From JAPOXR01 sp964291445 (GTDB lineage: Bacteria; Pseudomonadota; Alphaproteobacteria; Rhodobacterales; Rhodobacteraceae): a DNA stretch of 64,000 nucleotides. Every line of letters starts with the position of its first letter. Position 1 is the stretch's first letter. The notes below the pieces were generated by a model. That model made no database searches. It was not told the origin of the DNA and saw only the letters and a program-made list of their open reading frames with translations. The position numbers and the translations under genes were made by a program. Below are positions 28,193 through 36,456 of this stretch, in pieces. The DNA lies in NCBI GenBank assembly GCA_964291445.2, contig OZ219862.1:1240001-1304000 (forward strand), read 5' to 3'.

Positions 28193-29170
28193 TCAACTGG
28201 CCGCGATCTGGTCGGCCTTCGCCACCATGGCTTCCGCCTGTCGGACCGATGCAAAATCGATCAGCCGGCCGTCCAGCGATACCGCCCCCTTGCCGGCGGC
28301 TTCCGCCTCCGCCATCGCTTCGAGGATTCGCCTTGCCTGCGTGACCTGCGCCGCGGTCGGACTCATGGCCGAATTGGCCAGGGCAATCTGCCGGGGATGT
28401 ATGGCCCATTTGCCTTCGCATCCGAGGGCGGCGGCCCTGCCGGCGGCCGACAGGTAGCCCTCGTCATCCGAATAATCGCCAAACGGCCCATCCACAGGCC
28501 GCAGTCCATTGGCCCGCGCCGCAATCACCAGTCTTGCCAGCGAATAATGCCACATGTCACCCCAGTGAAGCTGTCGGGAGCCGTCTGCGTCCGCATCGGT
28601 CAGCACCGAGTAATCGGGGTTTGCCCCACCGATGCCGGTCGTCCTGGCCCTGGTGGAGGCGGCAAAATCCGCCACGCCGAAATGCAGGCTCTCGTTGCGG
28701 CTCGAGGCGGCGGCGATCCCCGACACGTTCTGCATGCCAAGCGCGGTCTCGATGACATGCTCGAACCCGATCCGATGGCCGATCCCCCTTGCCGTCTCGA
28801 TCTGTGTCACCAGCATGTCGATCGCGTAGACATCGGCCGCGGTTCCGACCTTGGGGATCATCAGCAGGTCAAGCGCATGGCCAGCCTGCTCGACAACATC
28901 GACCACGTCGCGGTACATGTAGTGAGTATCCAGCCCGTTGACCCGCACCGATACCGTCTTGGTGCTCCAGTCGAGGTCGTTCAGCGCCTCGATGACAAGC
29001 TTGCGGGCCTTCTCCTTGTCATCCGGGGCCACCGCGTCCTCGAGATCGAGAAACACGATGTCTGCAGCGGAACGGAGGGCCTTTTCGAACAGTTGTGACT
29101 GGCTTCCCGGAACGGCAAGCTCGGACCTGTTGAGGCGCGCCGGCGCCTGACTGAACGTGGTAAAGCTCAT
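28193..29170 (-). CDS. mcl1: L-malyl-CoA / beta-methylmalyl-CoA lyase
   Basis: This is a CitE-like Mg2+-dependent C-C lyase of 325 residues. It cleaves malyl-CoA to acetyl-CoA plus glyoxylate and methylmalyl-CoA to propionyl-CoA plus glyoxylate. Family blocks are RSELAVPGSQSQLFEKAL, ADIVFLDLEDAVAPDDKEKAR (acidic metal ligands), VSVRVNGLDTHYMYRD, IETALGMQNV, LHFGVADFAAS and KWAIHPRQIALAN. ATG 29170 has GGAG upstream. It is divergent from mesaconyl-CoA hydratase, its partner in the ethylmalonyl-CoA pathway. Methylaspartate-cycle or 3-hydroxypropionate use is an alternative. Confidence 0.9.
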   Translation of the reverse strand: MSFTTFSQAPARLNRSELAVPGSQSQLFEKALRSAADIVFLDLEDAVAPDDKEKARKLVIEALNDLDWSTKTVSVRVNGLDTHYMYRDVVDVVEQAGHALDLLMIPKVGTAADVYAIDMLVTQIETARGIGHRIGFEHVIETALGMQNVSGIAAASSRNESLHFGVADFAASTRARTTGIGGANPDYSVLTDADADGSRQLHWGDMWHYSLARLVIAARANGLRPVDGPFGDYSDDEGYLSAAGRAAALGCEGKWAIHPRQIALANSAMSPTAAQVTQARRILEAMAEAEAAGKGAVSLDGRLIDFASVRQAEAMVAKADQIAAS

Positions 29171-29374
29171 CTTTCCAACTCCTGGCCCATCTGGAGGCCC
29201 GGATTCGTCCGGGCAATGCAGGATGGGTGCGGCGACAGGCGTGCCGCTGCCCGAACACCTCCCATGCAGCCATATGCTGGCACCGGTCAAGGCAAATTGC
29301 GCATCACCGCCGGTCAAACTAATAGGTGGTCGGATGCATGCCGCCAGGCAACATTCCAGCCAACCGGATTGCCC

Positions 29375-30412
29375 ATGACACCGTCAAAAACCAGTGCCGG
29401 CCGGTTCTTCGAAGATTTCGAGGTCGGGCAGACAATCGCCCACCCCACGCCCCGCACGATCACCTCCGGCGACCGGGCGCTGGTGATGGCCCTCTACCCG
29501 ATTCGCCATGCCCTGTTCTCATCCGACGAGTTTGCCCGCCAATGTGGCCTTCGGGAGGCACCGCTCGAGGATTTTGCGGTGTTCCATTTTGTCTTTGGCA
29601 GGACGGTGCCCGACATTTCGATCAATGCCGTTGCCAATCTCGGTTATGCCGGCGTCCGGTTCCGGCGAATGGTCTTCGTCGGCGACACGATTTCGGCGTC
29701 ATCCGAGGTGATCGGCGTCAAGGAAAACTCCAGCGGCAAGACCGGAATCGTCTGGGTGAGGACAACCGGCGTCAACCAGCACCAGGCCCCGGTCATCGAA
29801 TTCACGCGCTGGGTGATGGTCACCAAGCGCCATCCAGGCCAGCGAAGCGGGATCAGCCAAATCCCCGATATCCCGGCCAGCCTTGCGGCCGGCGAGCTGG
29901 AGACCGAAGCGGGGCTGGACTATTGCCGCTACCGGTTTGCCGAGGCTGGCGAGACGCATTGCTGGTCGAGCTACGAGCCGGGCGAGACCATCGATCACCG
30001 GCAGGGCGTGACGGTCGAGGAGGCCGAACACATGATGGCCACGCGGCTGTGGCAGAACCCGGCCCGGGTCCATTTCGATGCCACCTTGCGTGAGGATGGA
30101 CGGCGGTTGGTCTATGGCGGTCACGTCATTTCCATGGCGCGGGCGCTGTCTTTCTACGGCCTGGCCAATGCCCAGCCGGTGCTGGGGGTCAATTCGGGCT
30201 CCCATGTCGGCCCCTGTTTTGCCGGCACCACCATCCATGCGTGGTCCCGGATCCTGGAGCGCCGCGACAGCACTGCTCCGGGCGCGGCGTCGCTTCGAAT
30301 CCGGACCATTGCCACCAATTGCCATCTTGCGGATTTTCCCGAACTGGCCGACCCGACGGTCACGCTGTTGGATCTCGACTATTGGGCCCTGGTGCCGACG
30401 GGTCATGCCTGA
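29375..30412 (+). CDS. mch: Mesaconyl-CoA hydratase (MaoC family)
   Basis: This is a 345-residue double hot-dog dehydratase. The N-terminus GRFFEDFEVGQTIAHPTPRTIT and the second half GETIDHRQGVTVEEAEHMMATRLWQNPARVHFD, then GSHVGPCFAGTTIHAW, match the mesaconyl-C1-CoA hydratase family. It makes beta-methylmalyl-CoA, the substrate of the divergent lyase gene. The ATG at 29375 is preceded by weak SD sequence. It lies 156 bp upstream of sdhC on the same strand, linking glyoxylate and C4-acid metabolism to the TCA cycle. Confidence 0.88.
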   Translation: MTPSKTSAGRFFEDFEVGQTIAHPTPRTITSGDRALVMALYPIRHALFSSDEFARQCGLREAPLEDFAVFHFVFGRTVPDISINAVANLGYAGVRFRRMVFVGDTISASSEVIGVKENSSGKTGIVWVRTTGVNQHQAPVIEFTRWVMVTKRHPGQRSGISQIPDIPASLAAGELETEAGLDYCRYRFAEAGETHCWSSYEPGETIDHRQGVTVEEAEHMMATRLWQNPARVHFDATLREDGRRLVYGGHVISMARALSFYGLANAQPVLGVNSGSHVGPCFAGTTIHAWSRILERRDSTAPGAASLRIRTIATNCHLADFPELADPTVTLLDLDYWALVPTGHA

Positions 30413-30568
30413 TTGGCCGGAACGGGTGGTGATGGCGGCCCCCACCTGCGGATGAACTACCCGCGGGTCCCGGAGGACAAACGGCGACGAGACCGCAATT
30501 GCATTTGACCGGCAATGCATGTTCAATGGCGGGCGACGCGCACCGACCCGCAGGTTACGGATACGGCA

Positions 30569-30964
30569 ATGACTGCACCCCATGGCGATACCCGACCCCT
30601 GTCGCCACATGCCACAATCTATCGCTGGCCGCTCAACGCCATCATGTCCATCCTCCACCGGATTACCGGCGTCGGACTGGCGGTTGGTGCCGTGCTGGTG
30701 GTGTGGTGGTTCTCCGCCCTGTCGATCTCTCCCGGTTACTTCCGCCTGGTCGACAACCTGATGACCACCATTCTCGGCGACCTGGTCATGTTCGGACTGC
30801 TCGGCATCCTCTGGTACCATTTCTGCAACGGGATTCGTCACCTGGTATGGGATACCGGGGCCGGCCTCGACGAGGTGAGCGTCCGGCGTTCGGCGCTGGC
30901 CGGCTGGGCCGGGACACTGGTCCTGACCGGCGCCTCGCTCCTGGTGTTCCTCTATGTCCGCTAG
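30569..30964 (+). CDS. sdhC: Succinate dehydrogenase cytochrome b556 subunit
   Basis: This is a 131-residue membrane anchor of complex II with three helices. It has the family start RPLSPHATIYRWPLNAIMSILHR and the haem-ligand segment HRITGVGLAVGAVL; a second conserved His is in WYHFCNGIRHLVWD. It overlaps sdhD by 11 bp. The start at 30569 fits the family; its SD is weak. Confidence 0.95.
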   Translation: MTAPHGDTRPLSPHATIYRWPLNAIMSILHRITGVGLAVGAVLVVWWFSALSISPGYFRLVDNLMTTILGDLVMFGLLGILWYHFCNGIRHLVWDTGAGLDEVSVRRSALAGWAGTLVLTGASLLVFLYVR

Positions 30965-31349
30965 ATCCTTCAGAACCGAGTACAGCCGTGTCGTCGGCCT
31001 CGGATCGGCCCGCGAGGGCACCGGACACTGGTGGCAGCAGCGACTGACCGCGATCGCCCTGGTGCCGCTGACACCCGTCTTTGTCTTCCTGTTCGGATCA
31101 TCGCTCGGTGCCACGAGGGACGAGGCGCTGGCGACGTTTTCCAGCCCGCTGGCGGCGGTTGCCACCATGCTGTTTCTTGCCGTCGGCTTCCGCCACCTCC
31201 AGCAGGGCCTGCAGGTGGTCATCGAGGATTACGTCCATGGCAAGCGCATGGCGACCGTTGCGCTGGTGCTCAACACGCTGTTGTGCTGGGGATTCGCCGC
31301 CACCGGCATATTCATGGTGGCACGGATTGCTTTCGGGTTCGCTGGCTGA
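30954..31349 (+). CDS. sdhD: Succinate dehydrogenase hydrophobic anchor subunit
   Basis: This is a 131-residue membrane anchor with three helices. RVVGLGSAREGTGHWWQQRLTA is the alphaproteobacterial SdhD signature, and FRHLQQGLQVVIEDYVHG holds the quinone and haem-site residues. It overlaps sdhC and is followed by sdhA 14 bp later. Confidence 0.95.
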   Translation: MSARSFRTEYSRVVGLGSAREGTGHWWQQRLTAIALVPLTPVFVFLFGSSLGATRDEALATFSSPLAAVATMLFLAVGFRHLQQGLQVVIEDYVHGKRMATVALVLNTLLCWGFAATGIFMVARIAFGFAG

Positions 31350-31363
31350 GACGGGATTACGGC

Positions 31364-33169
31364 ATGGCAGCATACGAGATCATCGATCACAACTACGATG
31401 TCGTCGTGGTCGGTGCCGGCGGCTCGGGCCTCCGGGCGACGCTGGGCATGGCCGAACAGGGGTTGCGGACCGCGTGCATCACCAAGGTATTTCCGACCCG
31501 GTCGCACACCGTGGCCGCCCAGGGCGGCATTGCTGCATCGCTGGGCAATATGGGGCCGGATCACTGGCAGTGGCACATGTTCGACACCGTCAAGGGGTCG
31601 GACTGGCTCGGTGATGTCAATGCCATGGAGTACCTTGCACGCGAGGCGCCCAAGGCCGTCTACGAACTCGAACATTACGGCGTGCCGTTCAGCCGCACCG
31701 AGGAAGGCGGCATCTACCAGCGGCCCTTCGGCGGGCACACCTCCGAATTTGGCGAGGGACCGCCGGTGCAGCGCACCTGCGCCGCTGCCGACCGGACCGG
31801 TCATGCCATCCTGCACACGCTCTACGGCCAGTCCCTCAAGGAGAAGGCCGAGTTTTTCATCGAGTATTTTGCCACCGACCTCCTGATGTCGGATGACGGT
31901 GTCTGCCAGGGGTTGCTGGCCTGGAAGCTGGATGACGGAACCCTGCACCGGTTTGCCGCCAAGCTGGTGGTGCTGGCGACCGGCGGCTACGGCCGGGCGT
32001 ATTTCTCGGCCACCTCGGCCCATTCATGCACCGGCGACGGCAACGGCATGCTGGCCCGGACCGGCCTGCCGCTGCAGGATATGGAGTTCGTGCAATTCCA
32101 TCCGACCGGTATCTACGGCGCCGGCGTACTGATTACCGAGGGCGCCCGCGGCGAGGGCGGCTACCTGACGAATTCCGAGGGCGAGCGCTTCATGGAACGC
32201 TACGCACCAACCTACAAGGATCTTGCCAGTCGCGATGTCGTCTCCAGGTGCATGACCCTCGAGATCCGCGAAGGCAGGGGCGTCGGTCCCGAAGCCGACC
32301 ACATCCACCTGCATCTCAACCACCTGCCACCGGAAGTGCTCGCCGAACGGTTGCCGGGAATCTCCGAATCTGCACAGGTATTCGCCGGGGTCGATGTGAC
32401 CCGGAACCCGATACCGGTACTGCCGACCGTGCATTACAACATGGGCGGCATCCCGACCAATTACTGGGGAGAGGTGATCAACCCGGCACCCGATGATCCC
32501 GACCGGATCCAGCCCGGGCTGATGGCAGTGGGCGAGGCTGGCTGCGCCTCGGTGCATGGCGCCAACCGCCTCGGATCAAACTCACTCATCGATCTCGTGG
32601 TCTTTGGCCGGGCGGCAGCAATCAGGGCAGGTGCGGTCGTCGACGCGGAGACCGTGGTGCCATGCCCCTCCCGGGCAGCAACCGACGCTGCCATTGACCG
32701 GTTTGACCGGCTTCGGCATGCCGATGGCGCGGTGCCGACGGCCGAGCTCCGTGACCGGATGCAGCGGACAATGCAGGAAGACGCGGCGGTGTTCAGAAGC
32801 TCCAAAACCCTGGCGGGCGGGGTCAGGAGGATGGTGGAAGTCGCCGGGGCCGAGTCCGACCTGAAAGTGTCCGACCGGTCTCTCATCTGGAACTCGGACC
32901 TGATGGAGACCCTGGAGTTGACCAACCTCCTGGCCAATGCCATGGCAACCATCGTCGCCGCCGAGGCCAGGCAGGAGAGCCGAGGCGCCCATGCGCATGA
33001 GGATTTTCCGGACCGGGATGACAAGAACTGGAGGGTGCATTCACTGGCCTACGTGGATGGCGCCGATGTGCGCCTCGGCACCCGCCCGGTGCAGACCGAA
33101 ACCATGCTGCCGGTCGAGAAGGGTGGAATTGACCCGGCGAGGATCGAGCCGAAGGCAAGGGTGTATTGA
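31364..33169 (+). CDS. sdhA: Succinate dehydrogenase flavoprotein subunit
   Basis: This is the catalytic FAD subunit of complex II, oxidising succinate to fumarate; 601 residues. The N-terminal Rossmann motif is VVVVGAGGSGLRA. The covalent FAD His lies in PTRSHTVAAQGG. Substrate-site residues lie in HPTGIYGAGVLITEGARGEGG and the C-terminal capping region. MAAYEIIDHNYDVVVVG is the family start, although the frame is open further upstream. The next gene, a lipoprotein, begins 1 bp after the stop. Confidence 0.97.
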   Translation: MAAYEIIDHNYDVVVVGAGGSGLRATLGMAEQGLRTACITKVFPTRSHTVAAQGGIAASLGNMGPDHWQWHMFDTVKGSDWLGDVNAMEYLAREAPKAVYELEHYGVPFSRTEEGGIYQRPFGGHTSEFGEGPPVQRTCAAADRTGHAILHTLYGQSLKEKAEFFIEYFATDLLMSDDGVCQGLLAWKLDDGTLHRFAAKLVVLATGGYGRAYFSATSAHSCTGDGNGMLARTGLPLQDMEFVQFHPTGIYGAGVLITEGARGEGGYLTNSEGERFMERYAPTYKDLASRDVVSRCMTLEIREGRGVGPEADHIHLHLNHLPPEVLAERLPGISESAQVFAGVDVTRNPIPVLPTVHYNMGGIPTNYWGEVINPAPDDPDRIQPGLMAVGEAGCASVHGANRLGSNSLIDLVVFGRAAAIRAGAVVDAETVVPCPSRAATDAAIDRFDRLRHADGAVPTAELRDRMQRTMQEDAAVFRSSKTLAGGVRRMVEVAGAESDLKVSDRSLIWNSDLMETLELTNLLANAMATIVAAEARQESRGAHAHEDFPDRDDKNWRVHSLAYVDGADVRLGTRPVQTETMLPVEKGGIDPARIEPKARVY

Positions 33170-33170
33170 C

Positions 33171-33482
33171 ATGAAAGGGAAGCTGCACTGGATCGGCCTG
33201 GCCATTGTCGCCACGCTCGCCGCCTGCGATGATCCGGAGCCGGTTTCGGTCGAACAGGCCATGGCAACCTGCATGGAGCCCGCTCGCAAGGCATCGTCGC
33301 CAGCCACGTCGATCGGTCTCGGCGTTGATTCGCACAAGGGCGTCATGTCCAGTTTCTCGATCGAGTTCACGGAAGACTACCTGGCTGGCCGCAACCCGGA
33401 CGATGTCTTCGAGGAATGCGTCATCAAGCATTCGGGCCACCGCCCGGACCGCTCCTATTCGGAGATTGTCAATGGGAGTTGA
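33171..33482 (+). CDS. Small putative lipoprotein inside the sdh operon
   Basis: This is a 103-residue protein that begins with a lipoprotein signal peptide (WIGLAIVATLAAC, Cys at about 19). The mature part, with Cys residues near 34 and 80 (ATCMEPARKA, VFEECVIKHSGH), could form a disulfide. The ATG starts one base after sdhA and sdhB follows 72 bp later, so it is co-transcribed with complex II. Small genes between sdhA and sdhB also occur in other Alphaproteobacteria. Function unknown; a complex II assembly or membrane role is only inferred from position. Confidence 0.85.
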   Translation: MKGKLHWIGLAIVATLAACDDPEPVSVEQAMATCMEPARKASSPATSIGLGVDSHKGVMSSFSIEFTEDYLAGRNPDDVFEECVIKHSGHRPDRSYSEIVNGS

Positions 33483-33554
33483 GACCGGGACCGGAGCCCG
33501 GCTTTCGGAGCATGGATGCCGCCGCAAATCCGGCCGGCGCAAAGGGGATGGATG

Positions 33555-34334
33555 ATGGTCCAATTGGCACTTCCGAAGAATTCTCGGGTCCAGGTCGGGA
33601 AGACCTGGCCCAAACCCGGATCATCGGGCCAGATCCGCGAATTCGCCATCTACCGGTGGGACCCGGATTCGGGCGAGAACCCGCGAATGGACACCTATTT
33701 CGTAGATGTGGATGATTGCGGCCCAATGGTTCTTGATGCGCTGATCAAGATCAAGAACGAAATCGACCCGACCCTGACCTTCAGGCGTTCATGCCGCGAG
33801 GGGATTTGCGGGTCGTGCTCGATGAACATCGATGGCGGCAACTCACTGGCCTGCATCAAGGGGATCGACGAGATCCGCAAGCGCGTGCGTGTCTACCCGC
33901 TTCCCCACCTGCCGGTCATCAAGGATCTCGTTCCTGACCTGACCCATTTCTACGCCCAGCACGCCTCGGTGATGCCGTGGCTCGAGACCCGGACCAACCG
34001 GCCGCAAGCCGAATGGAAGCAATCGGTCGGTGACCGGAAAAAACTCGATGGTCTCTACGAATGCGTCATGTGCGCCTGCTGCTCGGCCTCCTGCCCGAGC
34101 TACTGGTGGAACAGCGACCGCTATCTCGGCCCGGCTGCCCTGTTGCATGCCTACAGGTGGCTGATCGACAGCCGTGACGAATCGACCGGCGAGCGGCTCG
34201 ACGATTTGGAGGACCCTTTCAAGCTCTACCGTTGTCACACCATCCTCAACTGCGCCCAGACCTGCCCGAAGGGATTGAATCCGGCCAAGGCCATCGCCGA
34301 AATCAAGAAAATGATGGTCGAACGGAAGATCTGA
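33555..34334 (+). CDS. sdhB: Succinate dehydrogenase iron-sulfur subunit
   Basis: This 259-residue subunit carries three Fe-S clusters. The [2Fe-2S] ligands are in CREGICGSCSMNIDGG and a downstream Cys. The [4Fe-4S] and [3Fe-4S] ligands are in CVMCACCSASCPSYWW and CAQTCPKGLNPA. MVQLALPKNSRV is the usual alphaproteobacterial start. The ATG at 33552, three bases upstream, is equally possible, with AAAGGGG before both. It is the last gene of sdhC-D-A-lipoprotein-B. Confidence 0.97.
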   Translation: MVQLALPKNSRVQVGKTWPKPGSSGQIREFAIYRWDPDSGENPRMDTYFVDVDDCGPMVLDALIKIKNEIDPTLTFRRSCREGICGSCSMNIDGGNSLACIKGIDEIRKRVRVYPLPHLPVIKDLVPDLTHFYAQHASVMPWLETRTNRPQAEWKQSVGDRKKLDGLYECVMCACCSASCPSYWWNSDRYLGPAALLHAYRWLIDSRDESTGERLDDLEDPFKLYRCHTILNCAQTCPKGLNPAKAIAEIKKMMVERKI

Positions 34335-34869
34335 TCACCAATCATCGTCGCCCTTGATTCGGCTGGCCTGCGTTCCTGTCTGTCGATGTCGATTTGCGGG
34401 CATGTGCAGTCGGGAAAGACGTCCCCAGCGGCTCCAACGAGGCGGTGGATCTTGGGGCACTGGTCGGTTCTCCGTAACCGAACGATCAACCCGTCCTGGT
34501 CATCGGTGGGACCATCATCGACGCTGCAGACCTCGTGACCTTCACGGCCGGCTTCCTCGCCCTGAAGCACGGGTAAATTCGAAACTGTCCTATCCGTCAC
34601 CCCGGCCGCTTGACCGCATTCTCCCCGAAATCGAGGGAGCCGAAATCCGCAGAAACGCGACACGAGGAGACGGGCGCCGGCGCCACCATGCCTACGGCTT
34701 TCTTGAATGTATTGCGCGAAACCCGGCTTTTGCTGGCAATTGCCGCGATGATCGGTCTCGCTACCGCCATCCTGGCCTGCCGATTACCGCCTGACCGCGC
34801 TGGGTGTCGAGACGACACTGTCCGGTGTCCCTGCTCGGCCAACTCGGTCTTCGGAAAATTGACTAGTGG
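34335..34869. other. Intergenic region with possible degenerate coding sequence
   Basis: No intact gene is visible. On the plus strand, short protein-like stretches in different frames (FLSVDVDLRACAVGKDVPSG, NEAVDLGALVGSP, then VLVIGGTIIDAADLVTFTAG ending at a stop near 34576) read like one decayed gene with frame breaks. I cannot name the family. A weak 77-residue frame from 34688 has a hydrophobic segment but no clear start signal. Confidence 0.35.
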
Positions 34870-34893
34870 CAATATTTGGTATACCAAATATTG
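34870..34893. promoter_or_regulatory. Perfect 24-bp palindrome, GntR-type operator upstream of tctC
   Basis: The half-site CAATATTTGGTA is followed directly by its exact reverse complement. The TTTGGTATACCAAA centre is of the kind bound by GntR/FadR-family (FCD) regulators. A GntR-FCD gene lies at the end of the facing operon (39186-39905), and a similar site occurs at 42096-42112. It is centred 60 bp before the tctC ATG. Confidence 0.75.
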
Positions 34894-34897
34894 TTTT

Positions 34898-34915
34898 GGT
34901 GACCCTGTGGTCACC
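34898..34915. promoter_or_regulatory. Second inverted repeat before tctC
   Basis: GGTGACC and GGTCACC flank a 4-nt loop (CTGT). It may be a second operator or a 5'-UTR hairpin; it follows the 24-bp palindrome by 4 bp. Confidence 0.45.
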
Positions 34916-34941
34916 TGAGCCTGAATCTCGAGGAGAAACCA

Positions 34942-35916
34942 ATGAACAGACCATTTGCCTTCCGCACGCAGGTCACGGTGCTGGCCGCTGCCATCGCCAT
35001 GCTGCCCGTGGTCAGCGGAACCGCAACTGCGGATGAGTATCCGTCGAAGACCGTAGAGGTTGTCACCCATGCCGGGCATGGCGGCGGCACCGATGTGACC
35101 ACCCGCATGATGATGCTGCGTGCCCGCCGTGAACTCGGCCAGGACATGGTTGTCGTCAACAAGAAGGGCGGCGGCGGTGCAGCGGCGCTCGAATATTACC
35201 GGACCGTTCCGGCTGACGGCTACACCATCCTGACCTTCACCGTGGGTCACGCTGCGGTCATGGCCAAGGGCCAGGGAGGAATGATGATCGAGGAGTTGCG
35301 CCCGATCGCCCGCGGGACCGACGATCCGCAGATCCTGATGACCAAATGCGGCGTCTATGACGGTGCCGAGGATTTTGTTGCCAAGCAGAAGGAAGCGCCG
35401 ATTACCTATGGCGTGACCCATCTGGGCAATATCGATGACGTGTCAGCCTTCATGTTTGCCAAGAAGGGCGAGCTGATGACACCGAAGATGCTGCCATTCG
35501 ATGGCGGCGGTGAACTGGCAACCCAACTCGTCGCCGGTGCCGTTGATGCCGGGGTCCTGAACCTCGCCGAAGCGAGTGCACAGATTGATGCCGGTGAGAT
35601 TTGCCCGACAGTCGTTCTGGCCGATGAGAGAATGTCGAAGATCCCCGACGTTCCGACCGCCAAGGAACTTGGCATTCCGGTGAGTTTCTCGACGGTGCGC
35701 GGATTTGCCGTCCATGCCGATACGCCGCCGGAGATTGCCGAGAAGATCGAAACGGCATTGCTCAAGGCGATGAACCATGGGGTCTACCAGGGATTCCTGA
35801 CATCGGTCGGACTTGATGCAAGCTCGGTTGCCGGCTCCGATGTCTGGGGACCGCAGATTCAGACCACTGTCAATGAAATGTCGGCGGCGCTGAAAGAACT
35901 CGGCTTCATCGAATAG
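34942..35916 (+). CDS. tctC: Tripartite tricarboxylate transporter substrate-binding protein (TctC/Bug)
   Basis: This is a periplasmic receptor of 324 residues with a signal peptide (about 1-30, ending TATA). It has Bug-family features: YPSKTVEVVTHAGHGGGTD at the mature N-terminus, and NKKGGGGAAALEYYRTVPADGYTIL. The Bug family binds carboxylates such as citrate, tartrate, protocatechuate or sugar acids. It has a good SD (GAGGAGA) and is preceded by two palindromes. It is the first gene of tctC-tctB-tctA-pdxA2. Confidence 0.93.
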   Translation: MNRPFAFRTQVTVLAAAIAMLPVVSGTATADEYPSKTVEVVTHAGHGGGTDVTTRMMMLRARRELGQDMVVVNKKGGGGAAALEYYRTVPADGYTILTFTVGHAAVMAKGQGGMMIEELRPIARGTDDPQILMTKCGVYDGAEDFVAKQKEAPITYGVTHLGNIDDVSAFMFAKKGELMTPKMLPFDGGGELATQLVAGAVDAGVLNLAEASAQIDAGEICPTVVLADERMSKIPDVPTAKELGIPVSFSTVRGFAVHADTPPEIAEKIETALLKAMNHGVYQGFLTSVGLDASSVAGSDVWGPQIQTTVNEMSAALKELGFIE

Positions 35917-35997
35917 ACTTGGCCCGGGGCGCGGCGGGCCTTTGCTGGCCGCGCCCAATTGCCGATCGGTCCGACGACATTGCCCAAGACATCCGAC

Positions 35998-36453
35998 ATG
36001 CAAGGCGGACGGGTTGAACGCTTCCTGGTTCCGGCAATCATCATCGCCTTCTGCGTGGCGGCGTTCTGGATGTCCACGACCTTCAGGGACATGCCGCCGA
36101 TCCTCAAGCGCGGCATGCAGCCATCGGACTTCCCGCAGTTGCTGCTCGGGCTCATCATCTGCCTTACCCTCGCCATGGCCTGGTTCGACCCGATCACGGT
36201 GCGTGAGCGATTGCAGGGGAGAACCATTGGCACGCTGGCGGTCTTCCTGGTCTTTGCGCTGGTGACGGCGGTGGATTTCATCCTGGCCCTGGCCGTATTT
36301 GCCGCGGCACTCGCCGCCCTGTGGGGTGAAAGGCGGCTGACGGTCCTGGCCCTGGTGGGCCTGGTGGTGCCGGCCCTGATCTTCTTCCTCTTTGACCAGG
36401 TCTTCGAGATCCGCTTTCCCCGCGGTGCGCTGACCAATCTCTGGTACGGTTAG
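35998..36453 (+). CDS. tctB: Tripartite tricarboxylate transporter small permease (TctB)
   Basis: This is a 151-residue membrane protein with four hydrophobic segments (for example FLVPAIIIAFCVAAFWM and TLAVFLVFALVTAVDFILAL). RGMQPSDFPQLLLG matches the TctB family. A TTG start 39 bp upstream is possible, but the ATG at 35998 is preferred. It is followed 3 bp later by tctA. Confidence 0.9.
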   Translation: MQGGRVERFLVPAIIIAFCVAAFWMSTTFRDMPPILKRGMQPSDFPQLLLGLIICLTLAMAWFDPITVRERLQGRTIGTLAVFLVFALVTAVDFILALAVFAAALAALWGERRLTVLALVGLVVPALIFFLFDQVFEIRFPRGALTNLWYG

Positions 36454-36456
36454 GCC

